NCBI GenBank assembly: GCA_009829735.1
Contig: CM020618.1
Coordinates: 24,909,346-24,973,345, forward strand
DNA length: 64,000 nucleotides
Reading direction: 5' to 3'
Source of the DNA: Pyropia yezoensis
Lineage: Eukaryota > Rhodophyta > Bangiophyceae > Bangiales > Bangiaceae
Shown: positions 54,356-63,799 of the stretch, piece after piece
Numbering within the stretch: the first letter of the stretch is position 1
How the letters are laid out: each line of letters opens with the position of its first letter
Translations under genes and position numbers: made by a program
The notes under the pieces: generated by a model
What the model saw: the letters and a program-made list of their open reading frames with translations, nothing else
What the model was told of the DNA's origin: nothing
The model's database searches: none

Positions 54356-54823
54356 TGTGGCAGTACTAACCCCCAGGTCCGGGGGCAACACGTGCCATGC
54401 AAGGGGCGGCAGGCCACTAGCCTGACCCGTTCCTCCCCCTGCATTTCGGTCCATATTCCCTAAGTTAGGGATAGTTAGCTTAGTAGTAAATCGAACGTGG
54501 ATGTGAGGGTTTTCTGCACTTATCGTCTTGAATTTTCGTGTGGCCCGGTGGGCAGGTGCTGGGGTGTGAGATTCTGAGTGGCAAGATTCTGAGGGGACCC
54601 TGGGAGGATAAGGGGAGGGACAGCGGGGCTTGGCCCTGCTTCCCCGTCCCGACCAAGAAACTGTTGGCCCACACACCATCTTCTTGTTTGTCAGTTGGGG
54701 GATTGCCCCACAACAGGGACAGAGTGTGTGCGACTTGCACCTCTCTCGGTTCCCCCAACACGGGAGGCAGCCCTTGCGCACCGCCCCAACTAGGGTGTCG
54801 CGTGCGCGAGTGGTTCTGCCACA
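54356..54823 (+). repeat. Gypsy-C 3' LTR
   Basis: 468 bp, ends TGTGGCA and TGCCACA. Slightly more diverged from 43195-43663 than the solo copies appear to be. No matching target duplication with the left flank of the element. Confidence 0.92.
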
Positions 54824-55416
54824 CTGACGGCCATCAGGAAGCGCTCCGAGAGCAGAGACAAACCGCCATGTTTGTACCGCTGCCGACGTATACGACCACT
54901 ATCGAGTTCGACACGTGGATAAAAGTACGCCGCAGACGCAAATGCCGAGAGAGAGTCAACGACATCCAATACCGCGCCAACGGGAGAGACGCTCAAAGGG
55001 CGGCCGCACCACTCAGCAGGATGACTACGCCGACAAGCTACGGATGCCACAGCAAGAGCCGCAGCCCACTCACTGATCATAAGCCTTTTGACTTTGTCCC
55101 GCGTCGAGTCGTAGACCCGCGTGCGCCGCAGGCCACAAGCCGCCAACGCGTCCGACAGAGATGCAGCCACAACAGACGATTGTGTCTTGGGAAGCGCCCT
55201 GAACAGGGTCTTGAGAGAGCATCGCTCCAGACCATGGAGTATGACATGATCCGGGGCCGGAAGGACACTGCCATGGCCGTCGAACATGCCATATGGCAAT
55301 CTTGTAGACCAGTCGTGCAGTACGCTGGCATCAGAGTCAATTCTAAGACCGAGAAGCTGTAGACCTATCAAGGCGTTGGTAACAGCAGGGCTATGCAGGG
55401 CTCGGCGAGGAGGCAT
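54824..55416 (-). pseudogene. Transposase-like relic, minus strand
   Basis: Uninterrupted minus frame starting MPPRRALHSPAVTNAL at 55416 and running into the LTR at 54823, where it is truncated. It contains APDHVILHGLERCSLKTLF, which resembles the D-x-H-x-x-x-x-G-x-x-x motif downstream of the PC-L-C region in CACTA/KDZ-type transposases. It may therefore be a C-terminal piece of the same family as the relic at 40602-43194, but it is in the opposite orientation. Family call is inference. Confidence 0.4.
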
Positions 55417-55499
55417 GGCACAGAGGACAAGGCCCAGGCAGCGCGTGCAAAACATAACAACCCGGGCCACGGGCGCGCGCCACACAAATATAGGCACAC

Positions 55500-56229
55500 G
55501 ATGTGGCGTGGAATCAGTAGGTGAGGCACATGCAGTTGCAGCACCACCTAGGCAGCAAGAATAGAGCTCTTGGCACGCTAGGGGGAAGTACGGCACCGGC
55601 TTTGGGTGCACAGGAGTGCAGCGTGCCGCGCGGAAGACGCGGGCCGCCCAACAGCCGCGGCACGACGCGGCGTGGAGCTGCAGCTGCAGGAGCACAAAAA
55701 CGACCGAAGAGCGTCTGGCGCGCGCAGGGGCGGGAATCGAACTGGTATCGATCGGACGGCGTGCCACACGAGCAGGAAAGAAGGCGCGCGCCGGCCAATG
55801 GCCACCGCACAATATGGCGAGCAGGTACAGGTGCAGGAGAACAGCGGCGACCAAATAGAACTTGGAGCGCGCAGGCTCAGTTAGGCGCCTGCGTCGGGTG
55901 AGTGGCAATCACGCCAAGAGGTGGAGAACGCGTCCACCGGCCAATGGCCTCCGCAACTTGCGGCGTAGCGCCTCCAGACCCACAACGACGTCAAAAGGGC
56001 ACTGCCCTTGAGGAAACTGGCGCGCGAGGGCGCGGTTGAGCGCGGATGAGCACTGGCTTCAATCAGATGGCAGAGGATCACGAGCAGAGTAGAATGCCAC
56101 GGCCGCGCCACAATGCGGCGGGAAGTCTGCAGCACCACAGCGACATCCGAGAAGGCCTCAGGGCGCACGGGTAAGGAAGATCGACGACGTCAAGCAGACG
56201 GTACGGAAGAGAAGTCGAGGGCCGACCGC
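55500..56229. other. Diverged flank of the 210-bp repeat
   Basis: Phrases such as GGAGCACAAAAACGACCGAAGAGCGTCTGGCGCGCG recur at irregular spacing near 55690, 55830 and 56250, so this is probably decayed copies of the tandem unit that follows. No gene. Confidence 0.4.
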
Positions 56230-56860
56230 CGCACTGCTCGGCGGGCAACTGCTGCTCCAAGAGCACAGCGGCGACCAAAAAGCACTTGTAGCGCGCGGCC
56301 TGTAGAAGGATGCCGACGTCGACCGGATAGTAGTAAAGGGCCGACGGCGCGGGAGACAGGGGCCGTCCGTAGTGCGGCGTCACTGACCAGATTACCGCAG
56401 GCACACAAAACGGTGGGAACGTCGCCCGGCCGACGGCCGCCGCACTGCTCGGCGGGCAGCTGCTGCTCCAGGAGCACAGCGGCGACCAAAGAGCACTTAA
56501 GCGCGCGGCCTGTCGTAGGATGCCGACGTCGACCAGATAGTAGTGAAGGGCCGACAGCGCGGGTGACAGGGGCCGTCCATAGGGCGGCGTCGCTGACCAG
56601 ATTACCGCAGGCACGCAAAACGGTGTGAACGTCGACCGGCCGACGGCCGCCGCACAGCTCGGCGGGCAGGTGCTGCTCTAGGAGCACAGCGGCGACCAAA
56701 GGGCACTGGGAGCGCGCGGCAGGTCTGGGGTGCCGGCGACGGCGGGACAGCAGTGAAGGGCAGACAGTGCGGATGACAGGGGCCGTCCGACCCGTGTAGC
56801 GCAATGCAGCGTGTTTCCAGGAGCAGCAGGAGCACAGAGGTGTGTAAAGAGCAGTCGGAA
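56230..56860. repeat. ~210-bp tandem repeat, three copies
   Basis: The phrase CGCACTGCTCGGCGGGC occurs at 56230 and 56441 and, with one change, at 56651, a spacing of 211 and 210 bp. Each unit continues with GAGCACAGCGGCGACC, a GATGCCGACGTCGACC phrase and GACAGGGGCCGTCC. As 210 is divisible by three, the minus strand stays open through the array with a repeated peptide (AAVLLEQ...PAEQCGG); it has no other sign of being a gene. Confidence 0.8.
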
Positions 56861-57599
56861 GGCGCTGGGTGGGTGGTGCTGCAGCGAGTAGACGGCCGCA
56901 GACACGAACAGCGGTGGGGGCAAGGGACGGCCAACCGCCACGAAACACGGGCGGAAAGCTGCAGAACCGCCGTGGCGCCCAAAGAGCGCCTGTCGCGCGC
57001 GCGGCCGAGGGGGCGCTGGCACCGATGGACGGATGCGAAGCGCAGACACCAGAACCACGGGAGCCGGCGAAGGGCTAGGCCACAGGGAAAGAGGGGCTTC
57101 CTGCTGCGTGCTCTCGAAGCTTCGTGGCAGGCAGGATGGCCCTCTAGAGGCAAGGTGCGGAGGGGGCGGGGGGGCCGCGTGTCGTGTCACATCGGCGGTC
57201 TGAGGATCGGTGCGATCCCTCCCCAGTTGCTCTGGTGCAGGGCGAAGTGCCTCACATGCGGACTGACCCACACCTGTGATTCGTTGCTGGGCATTGGCGT
57301 CGATTTTGCGTGCAAGACAGCGGCAATTAGCCTGGCAGGTGTCAACTGCTACATTATTCGCTGCAGCTCGCCTCGGCCGGTCGTCCGCCAACTCGGAGCT
57401 CACAAGCTTCAGACGAGGGGAGCGGAATCTGTCGACGGAAGAGGAAATTATATCCCAAAGCGACCGCTGAGAGGTCTTTTCCATGAACATATGTAATAGT
57501 TTACCCCGCGGATTTCGAAACGGGGTGCTGTGATCGTGTGCTGGCCAGACGTGACTTGAGCGATTTGACCTCGTCAAAGATTTATTTTCATCGGCGCGG
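56861..57599. other. Unassigned region with a possible minus-strand coding remnant
   Basis: On the minus strand at about 57490-57190 the text is protein-like (MFMEKTSQRSLWDIISSSVD, then RLKLVSSELADDRP) and could be an exon of a decayed transposon protein. No family recognised. Positions 56861-57100 contain further decayed copies of the neighbouring repeat. Confidence 0.3.
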
Positions 57600-58220
57600 G
57601 CTCGGCCGCACGGCCCCGCTCTCCGCCTCTCCCCCACCTGCCACAACCTGCACGGCGGCGGGCGGCCGGCGGGGGGCCGGTGCACACCTCTCCCCCCCCC
57701 TGCCCCCCCCCCGCCACGCAGAGCCCTCCGCAACCTCTGCCTGCTCGGTGGTGGGTGCCGGTGGCGACCGGCGGTGCCGGTGGCAAGCGACGGTGCCGGT
57801 GGCGAGCCGCAGGGGCTCACCTCTCCCCCACCTGCCACAACCTGCACGGCGGCGGGCGGCCGGCGGGGGGCCGGTGCACACCTCTCCCCCCCCCCGCCCC
57901 CCCCCCGCCCCTCCCTCGCACTTGCCTTGCCCCCCCCCCGCAGCGGCAGACTGCAGGAGGTGGCTGGCGAGCCGCCACTTGCCTTGCCCCCCCAACATGC
58001 ACGGTGGCGGGCGGCGGGCGGCGTCCGGGAGGCGGCTCGCCTCTCCCACCCTGCACTTGCCTTGCCCCCCCCCCGCAACCTCTACCTGCACGGTGGCGGG
58101 CGGCCGGCGGGGGGCCGGTGCTCACCTCTCCCCCCCCTCACCCTTCCGCCCTGCTCTGGCGGTGGCGGGCGGCGGGCGGCGTCGGCGGTGACGAGTGGCA
58201 GGTGTCGCCGGAGGTGACGA
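57600..58220. repeat. C/G-rich minisatellite with ~195-bp units
   Basis: The phrase CACCTGCCACAACCTGCACGG with GGCGGGCGGCCGGCGGGGGGCC following occurs near 57636 and 57827, with partial copies to 58120. Interspersed long C tracts (CCCCCCCC) and CTTGCCTTGCCCCCC phrases. Long open frames here are by-products. Confidence 0.65.
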
Positions 58221-58334
58221 GTGGCGGGAGGCGGCCGGCAGAGGGCTTGCCACCACGCAGACCACGGTCAAGGATCTCGCCGGCTGTGGTGGTGGCGGCG
58301 GGGAACCAAGCCCACCGGCCTGCCCCCGTCGGTA

Positions 58335-58946
58335 ATGGCGATGGTAACGGCGGACGCGGCGGCGGACGCGGCTGCGAACGCGGCGGCGGACGGGTCGACG
58401 GTCGGGGCGACGGACGGGGCGACGGACGGGGCGGCGGCCGGGGAGGCCGTGCTGGCGCCTGTCGCGGTGGCAGCTACGGTGATGACAACGGCGGTGGGGG
58501 TGGGGACCCGCCCGCCCCGCCCCCCCCCTGCCCAGCTCTGTGTTCTCATGGAAGCCTTTCTTGAGCGGGAACGCGAGCTGTACGAGGTCTACGTTGTGGA
58601 GGAGACGCGTCGGCGTCTGATGGGCGTGTCGGTCGAGGTGCCACAAGTGGCAGGCACCGCCTCGGGCGTTGACGGCGGTGCCAGGGGCGGCGACGGGGGT
58701 GCCAGCTCGGCTTTCCCCAGCTCGGGCAAGGCTAGCACTGGTCGGCGCCGCCGCCCTTCCCGGAAGATTGTGGCGCCCACCACTGACGACCCACGCGCAG
58801 CGCGGCTGTGGTCGCGGATCCAGCGCAATCGCGCTTCTGCTGCGCGCTCCAATATGAGGCGGGCTGAACGGCGCAGGCGGGCAGCAGCCGCAGCTGCGGG
58901 CGCTGCGGGCTCTGAGGGCTCTGGGGATGGGCAGCCCGCAGAGTGA
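58335..58946 (+). CDS. Basic-region (bZIP-like) protein without a clear zipper
   Basis: 203-aa frame from the first ATG at 58335. Residues 1-70 are Ala/Gly/Asp-rich low complexity. A helix-forming stretch (MEAFLERERELYEVYVVEETRRRL, about 73-96) follows. Near the C-terminus is RNRASAARSNMRRAERRRR (N165), which matches the bZIP DNA-contact pattern N-x2-(S/A)A-x except that Asn replaces the final conserved Arg. The sequence then ends in Ala/Gly without a heptad leucine pattern. It is probably a nuclear DNA-binding protein. The second gene downstream has the same altered basic region (see 60626-63799). Confidence in the gene is moderate because of low-complexity surroundings. Confidence 0.55.
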   Translation: MAMVTADAAADAAANAAADGSTVGATDGATDGAAAGEAVLAPVAVAATVMTTAVGVGTRPPRPPPAQLCVLMEAFLERERELYEVYVVEETRRRLMGVSVEVPQVAGTASGVDGGARGGDGGASSAFPSSGKASTGRRRRPSRKIVAPTTDDPRAARLWSRIQRNRASAARSNMRRAERRRRAAAAAAGAAGSEGSGDGQPAE

Positions 58947-59050
58947 GGCCAGGGGTGGTGGGTGGCCGGGGTGCGGGGTGGGGCGGCGTGCCGGGCGGGT
59001 GGGGCGGGGCGCGGGGCGGGGGGGGGGGGGGGGTAGGGGGGGGGGGCGTG

Positions 59051-59450
59051 TGGCGGTAGCACTCCCGGCGGGGTGAGCACTGCCTATGTGGCGGTTGCAC
59101 TCCCGCCGGGGTGAGCACTGCCCATGTGGCGGTAGCACTCCCGGCGGGGTGAGCACTGCCTATGTGGCGGTTGCACTCCCGGCGGGGTGAGCACTGCCTA
59201 TGTGGCGGTTGCACTCCCGGCGGGGTGAGCACTGCCTATGTGGCGGTAGCACTCCCGGCGGGGTGAGCACTGCCTATGTGGCGGTAGCACTCCCGGCGGG
59301 GTGAGCACTGCCTATGTGGCGGTAGCACTCCCGGCGGGGTGAGCACTGCCTATGTGGCGGTAGCACTCCCGGCGGGGTGAGCACTGCCTATGTGGCGGTA
59401 GCACTCCCGGCGGGGTGAGCACTGCCTGGGTGGCGGTAGCACTCCCGGGG
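59051..59450. repeat. 38-bp minisatellite, ~10.5 copies
   Basis: Unit CACTCCCGGCGGGGTGAGCA followed by CTGCCTATGTGGCGGTWG, 38 bp, repeated head-to-tail from 59051 to about 59450. Copies differ at the GTTG/GTAG position, CCTATG/CCCATG and one CCGCCGGGG variant, so the array is young. It is preceded by G tracts at 58990-59047. The last unit is truncated (CTGCCTGGGTGG). Confidence 0.95.
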
Positions 59451-60625
59451 CACGGTGCTGGACGAGGCGGCCGACACGACGGACGCACCGGGCTGAGTGG
59501 GTGGGGGCTGGGTGCCGTCGGGTAGCAGAGGGCAGGGTGGTGCGTAGGGAGGTAGTCGTTTCAATATTCGCATCGGCACCGCTCCCATAAGGTGGCCACT
59601 TTTGTTGGCATACAAAAGAAGCGGACTTTTAACGCGCCCCCCCATGGCGAGCATGACGGGCACAACACAACGTTGGGGGCGCAACCATCCTGGGGAGGGG
59701 GCGGTCAAGGCCCCCCCCACCGCCACCCTCCTCCGCTGCCGCCGCCGGCCCACTCCCCGACCTCCCCCCCCCCCCCCCCCCCTGGCCCCCCTCCCCCCCC
59801 CTCCCGCCCCGGCGCGGTCCGTCGCGCCCCCCGCGGGCGCACGGTCCACCTTTGCCCGCACCCGCGGCGCCTTGGCGCCGCCCCGCCCGCCGGCGGCGCC
59901 GCCCGCCCGCCGTGCCGCGGCGGTGGTGGCGCCGCCGGCCGGGTGCGCGCCGGCCGCGGCGGTGGCAGCAGCAGCGGCAGCGGCAGCGACGGCGGCGACG
60001 GCGGCGACGGCGGCGAGGGCGGGGGCGGCGGCCCTGGTGGTGCTTATGTGCATGGCGGTGGTGGGCCCCCCCCGCCACCCCCCCCCGCGTCTGCTCAACT
60101 GCAACAGTTTCTTGCTGCCATTGCTGAACCGACCGGGCGTGGGGGCGTCACGCTGGCGGCCGCGGCACTCGCCCGACGCCCCGAACTCGCCCTTCTGCAC
60201 CGGTCGTCGCTGGCCGCCGCGTGGCTGGCGCCCATCTCCCCGCTGACGGCCGCCCCTGCGGTCGCGCGCGCTGGCTCTGCGTCTACAGCTGCCGACGCTG
60301 GTGCGCCCTGCGCGGCAGCCGCGGTGCTTGTGACGGCGGCGATGCTCGCGGCGGCCGTCATCCACACCCGCCGCATGTACTTTGCGTGTGTGCTGTCGCC
60401 GGGCGGCGCGCACCCACCGGACGGGGACGTTGAACCTCCGCTGCCGCCCCCGCCGCCATTGCCAGTGCCGACGCCGCCGGCCCCGCTGGCATCGGCGGCC
60501 GAGCCGGGGCTGTCAGGCATCCCCCCCCCCCCTGCCCACCAAGGTCATCCCCCCCTCGGCCCGCCGCCGCCCCCCCCACCAAGAGTGACGCGGCGGCCGC
60601 CGGGTACGGGCCCCAGATTGTCAAT
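59451..60625 (+). other. Upstream region of the CXXC protein gene, open frame without an ATG
   Basis: A Pro/Gly/Ala-rich plus frame is open from about 59592 to TGA 60627-60629, which overlaps the next ATG as ATGA. It lacks a good start codon (GTG first). A segment near 60090-60390 (QLQQFLAAIAE, AALARRPELALLHRSSLAA, ending HTRRMYFACVLS) is protein-like. It may be an upstream exon of the next gene joined by splicing or a one-base error. No proof. Confidence 0.3.
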
Positions 60626-63600
60626 ATGACGGAAATGCTCATCCCCGTCGCTGCCGACGCTGCCGCGGGGGTGATGTGCTGCTTGGCCATGCGCGACCCG
60701 GCGTCGCACGCCAGCCGGGGCCACACGCCAGGCACGTTTTCGCCAACGCTGTTGCGAGTGGTGGTCGACACGGCCACTCGCGAGACGCTATGGGTGGGCC
60801 CATCTTCTGACGGCGGGAAGGTGGTGGTCGAGTGGATGGCCGACGCGGGCGGTGGCGGCGGTGGTGGTGGTGGCGGTGGCTGTGGGGGCAACAACCCCAG
60901 CGGACGGGACGTGACGGTCTCGGAGTTTTGGGTGGTCCGCGCGCGGGTGCCTGGCGGGGACGTGACGGTGTTTGAGCCCGCCACCGCGTATGGGGGGTAC
61001 GTGCGGGAGGCGCCCAACTTGGGCGGCGGCGGCAGCGGTGGTGGAGGCGACGACAGTGGCCGTGGCGGCACCGTGTCTGTGCGCGCACGGACGCCGTCAC
61101 CGCCGTCGCTGGCGGCGCTCGTCGCCCACCGCGGGGGAGTCTTTGGCGCGAGCACCGCCGTGCCAACGGGGGAGCTGGTGGTGGGGGCGGGTGCACGCGA
61201 GGCGGAAGGTCGGTGGCCTGCGCCGCCAATTCCTCCCACGCCCATTGTGTCTATGATGGTGGTTGCCGGCTGGGGCACTCCCGCCGACGGCCGCCGGCTC
61301 GGCGCGGCCGTGGCTGTGACGGCCGCCACCGCCCTAGTGACAGGCGTCGGCACGGGCGGTCCGCTGGCGCGGCGCCCGATGGCGCTGCTGCCGCCGCCCC
61401 CCGTTGGCGTCGACGGCGACGACGCAGCCGCCGCCGCTGCCGCCTGGCAGGGCCGACACGCGCGGCGGCGGCGGCGGCGGGTGGACCTATCGGCCGTTGC
61501 CGATGATGCCGCGCGGGAGCGTATCCTCCGCAATCGCGAGGCGGCGGCACGCGCCAATGAGCGGCGGGCGCGCGCCAAGCGCGCGCTCACGCCGCGGGGG
61601 GCTGTACCCGCGCCAGCGCGAGCGCGTGCGCCGGCGCGTGCGCCAACGCCAGCACCAGCAGCCTGGAACAGCAGCCTGGAACAGCAGCCTGGAACAGCAG
61701 CCTGGAACAGCGCAGCAGCGCCACCCCGTCACTGCCACCACCGCTGGCATGGTCGCCACCGCCGCCGCCGCCGCCACCGCCATCCCTGCGTCCCCGTGTG
61801 GGGCGGGGGGTGGATGACGGGGGTGGTGCCGGCATGCCACCACCCGCATGGCTGGGGGGGGGAGCGGGGGTGGGGAGACAAGGTCGGAGGGGGGGGCGGG
61901 GGACACCAAACTCTGCCCTCTCCGCGCCCGCCTGCTGACCTTGTGCAGATGGGCGGTGTGAGGGGGGGCGGGGGGGGCGGAGGGGGCGGGGGGGGAAGGT
62001 TGCGGCCCCGCCGCATCCCCCTCTACCCGCCGTCCACACCGGTGCCGTCGCCGCCGCGCCGCCGCCAGCGCCAGCTCCATCCCCGCCACCGCCCCCTTGC
62101 ACCGTCACTACGCGAGGCAATGTTGACGCCGCCGCCCACATCGACCCCCGCGTCCCCCCGATGGGGTGTCGACCAGATGACGGAGTGGTGGCGGCACGCC
62201 GCCGCCGTGGCTGCCACTGCGCCACCAACGATGTATGTCCTGTACATGCACGCTCCTCACCGCACGCAACGGGACTCTGAGAGAGCCTGCATGGTCGCCC
62301 CGCCCGCACTGCCGTCGACTGCTCCCGCCGTCGCCGGCGCCCTTAACCCCCCCAACCCCTCGCCCACTGCCGCCCGACCGCCACTCCCGCGTCGCCCCCT
62401 TCCCGTCCACCCCGCCACTCAAGCCGGCGGCCGGCGTGCAGACGCCATGGCCATGGCCACCACCGCCGCCGCCACCTCCACTGCGGGGCGAACCGCCTTC
62501 TCCCTTCTCCCTGCTCCCCCCGCGGCGGCCGCCGCTGACGATGCTCTTTCGGCCGGCGACGCGATCAGCGACGCGTGGACGCGGCTATTACACGAGACGC
62601 TGCTCGCCCCCCCCGGCGGCGGTGGCGGCATCGGCCCCGCCACCTCGGCGGCGGTGCGCGCGCCCGCGGTGGGGCTGCTGTCGCCGCTGACGTCGGGCCC
62701 GGTCGGCGGCGCCGACGGGCGTACGTCGCCGCTGCTGCTGTCGTCGTCTGCGGTCGCCACCGCCGCGGCCGCGGCGCCCACCCCGTCACTGCTGTCACTG
62801 CTATCTGACCCGGGGGACCTGCCCGAGATGGCCGCCGCCGCCGAGGCGGCCGTTGCCGCCGTGGCCGCGTCGCCGGCAGTGGCGGCGTCGACGGGCGGCG
62901 CGGCGGCGGCGTGGCCATTACCCCCTACCCCCGCGCCGGTGGTGCCGTCGTCGCCGGGGATGACGACCAGCCCTTGTGTGAGCGCCTGCTCAACCACCAC
63001 GGGAGCAGCGTGGCCGCCGCCTGCCGCGGCGTCCGTGCCCGCCGCGTCTGCTGCCGTCACCGCCCTGGACGGCGACACGTCGGCAGCGCGACGTCCGGAT
63101 GGCAACGGTGGCCGCCCAATCAAGCGCCCCCGCTACGCGGCGGGGGCTTCAGATGTGCCCTCCCCCTCTGTCGCCGCCGCCTCCCCTGCTGCTGACGCAC
63201 CTGCCGATGCTGCTGCTGCCGCGCCCGCAGCGCCCGCCTCGGCCACCACGCCTGCCGCCGCGCCCACTCCCGGGCCAGCGGTCGTCAACGTCGACGACGA
63301 CGTGGCGGCGGCGGTGGCACCCAAGATCCGGCAGCACAAGAACGCCGCGCCCAGCCGCTACTGCCATGTGTGTGCGCGGTCCACGTCGTCGGCGGCGGCG
63401 GTGGCGGCGGCGGCGACGGCGGCGGCGGCGGCGGGCGGGCGGGCGGCTCCCGGTGTGGCCGAGGCGGTCACGGCGGTGACGTGCAAAAACATTGCGTACG
63501 GGGTGTGCCGCAAAACCACCTGCGCCGCGTGCTTTGCCACCCACGGGTGGGACTGGGCGGCGGCCACTGGCGCCGGCGGGGGCGCTGCCGCCGGCCGCGG

Positions 63601-63799
63601 TGGCTACGTGTGCAGCCACTGCCGCAAGGCGTGCCCGCCAGGCGCCAGCTGTGCCACGTACGCACGCACTAACCGGCGGCGGCGGGCGGTGGGGGTGGAG
63701 CGGCGGCGGGCCATCCAGGCGGCGCTCGCCGTGGGGGGTGACGTGACCGCCCTTCTCGGTGGGGGGGGGGGGGCACCATCGTCCCCGCCGTCCAGTTGA
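60626..63799 (+). CDS. Bipartite ORF: bZIP-like basic region plus CXXC zinc module
   Basis: 1057-codon uninterrupted frame, ATG at 60626. Residues 1-110 are ordinary protein (LRVVVDTATRETLWVG, VSEFWVVRARVPGGDVTVFE). At N303 is RNREAAARANERRARAKR, a bZIP-like basic region nearly identical in pattern to the one at 58827. A long Pro/Ala/Gly/Ser-rich stretch follows (about 330-900), with a 13-bp tandem repeat at 61657-61708. The C-terminus has a Cys-rich module: C913-x2-C916, C953, C961, C966-x2-C969, C996-x2-C999-x3-C1003-x5-C1009, followed by a basic TNRRRR. This fits the four-CXXC zinc finger of the CDCA7/R1 type, known to recognise methylated or hemimethylated DNA in CDCA7. Two genes, one ending near 61650 and one starting later, could be fused in this reading, since no intron or stop separates them. 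Confidence 0.55.
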   Translation: MTEMLIPVAADAAAGVMCCLAMRDPASHASRGHTPGTFSPTLLRVVVDTATRETLWVGPSSDGGKVVVEWMADAGGGGGGGGGGGCGGNNPSGRDVTVSEFWVVRARVPGGDVTVFEPATAYGGYVREAPNLGGGGSGGGGDDSGRGGTVSVRARTPSPPSLAALVAHRGGVFGASTAVPTGELVVGAGAREAEGRWPAPPIPPTPIVSMMVVAGWGTPADGRRLGAAVAVTAATALVTGVGTGGPLARRPMALLPPPPVGVDGDDAAAAAAAWQGRHARRRRRRVDLSAVADDAARERILRNREAAARANERRARAKRALTPRGAVPAPARARAPARAPTPAPAAWNSSLEQQPGTAAWNSAAAPPRHCHHRWHGRHRRRRRHRHPCVPVWGGGWMTGVVPACHHPHGWGGERGWGDKVGGGGGGHQTLPSPRPPADLVQMGGVRGGGGGGGGGGGRLRPRRIPLYPPSTPVPSPPRRRQRQLHPRHRPLAPSLREAMLTPPPTSTPASPRWGVDQMTEWWRHAAAVAATAPPTMYVLYMHAPHRTQRDSERACMVAPPALPSTAPAVAGALNPPNPSPTAARPPLPRRPLPVHPATQAGGRRADAMAMATTAAATSTAGRTAFSLLPAPPAAAAADDALSAGDAISDAWTRLLHETLLAPPGGGGGIGPATSAAVRAPAVGLLSPLTSGPVGGADGRTSPLLLSSSAVATAAAAAPTPSLLSLLSDPGDLPEMAAAAEAAVAAVAASPAVAASTGGAAAAWPLPPTPAPVVPSSPGMTTSPCVSACSTTTGAAWPPPAAASVPAASAAVTALDGDTSAARRPDGNGGRPIKRPRYAAGASDVPSPSVAAASPAADAPADAAAAAPAAPASATTPAAAPTPGPAVVNVDDDVAAAVAPKIRQHKNAAPSRYCHVCARSTSSAAAVAAAATAAAAAGGRAAPGVAEAVTAVTCKNIAYGVCRKTTCAACFATHGWDWAAATGAGGGAAAGRGGYVCSHCRKACPPGASCATYARTNRRRRAVGVERRRAIQAALAVGGDVTALLGGGGGAPSSPPSS

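Larger units (their letters stand above)
43195..54823 (+). mobile_element. Gypsy-C: decayed Ty3/Gypsy chromovirus
   Basis: LTRs 43195-43663 and 54356-54823 have perfect 7-bp ends (TGTGGCA/TGCCACA). Order is 5' LTR, PBS, gag, pol, antisense ORF, PPT, 3' LTR. It is closest to Gypsy-B in gag and pol. The flanking 5-mers (AGCTG and CTGAC) do not match, unlike the other elements, so one end may have been exchanged by recombination. Pol is split by a 2.5-kb insertion and has four in-frame TAG stops and a frameshift. Confidence 0.9.

Noticed and set aside
56678..58078. 466-codon minus frame across repeats
   Set aside because: Crosses minisatellite and tandem repeats; only a short part near 57200-57490 looks protein-like.
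59051..59450. CRISPR-like array
   Set aside because: Units are head-to-tail without unique spacers, so it is a minisatellite; the organism is eukaryotic.
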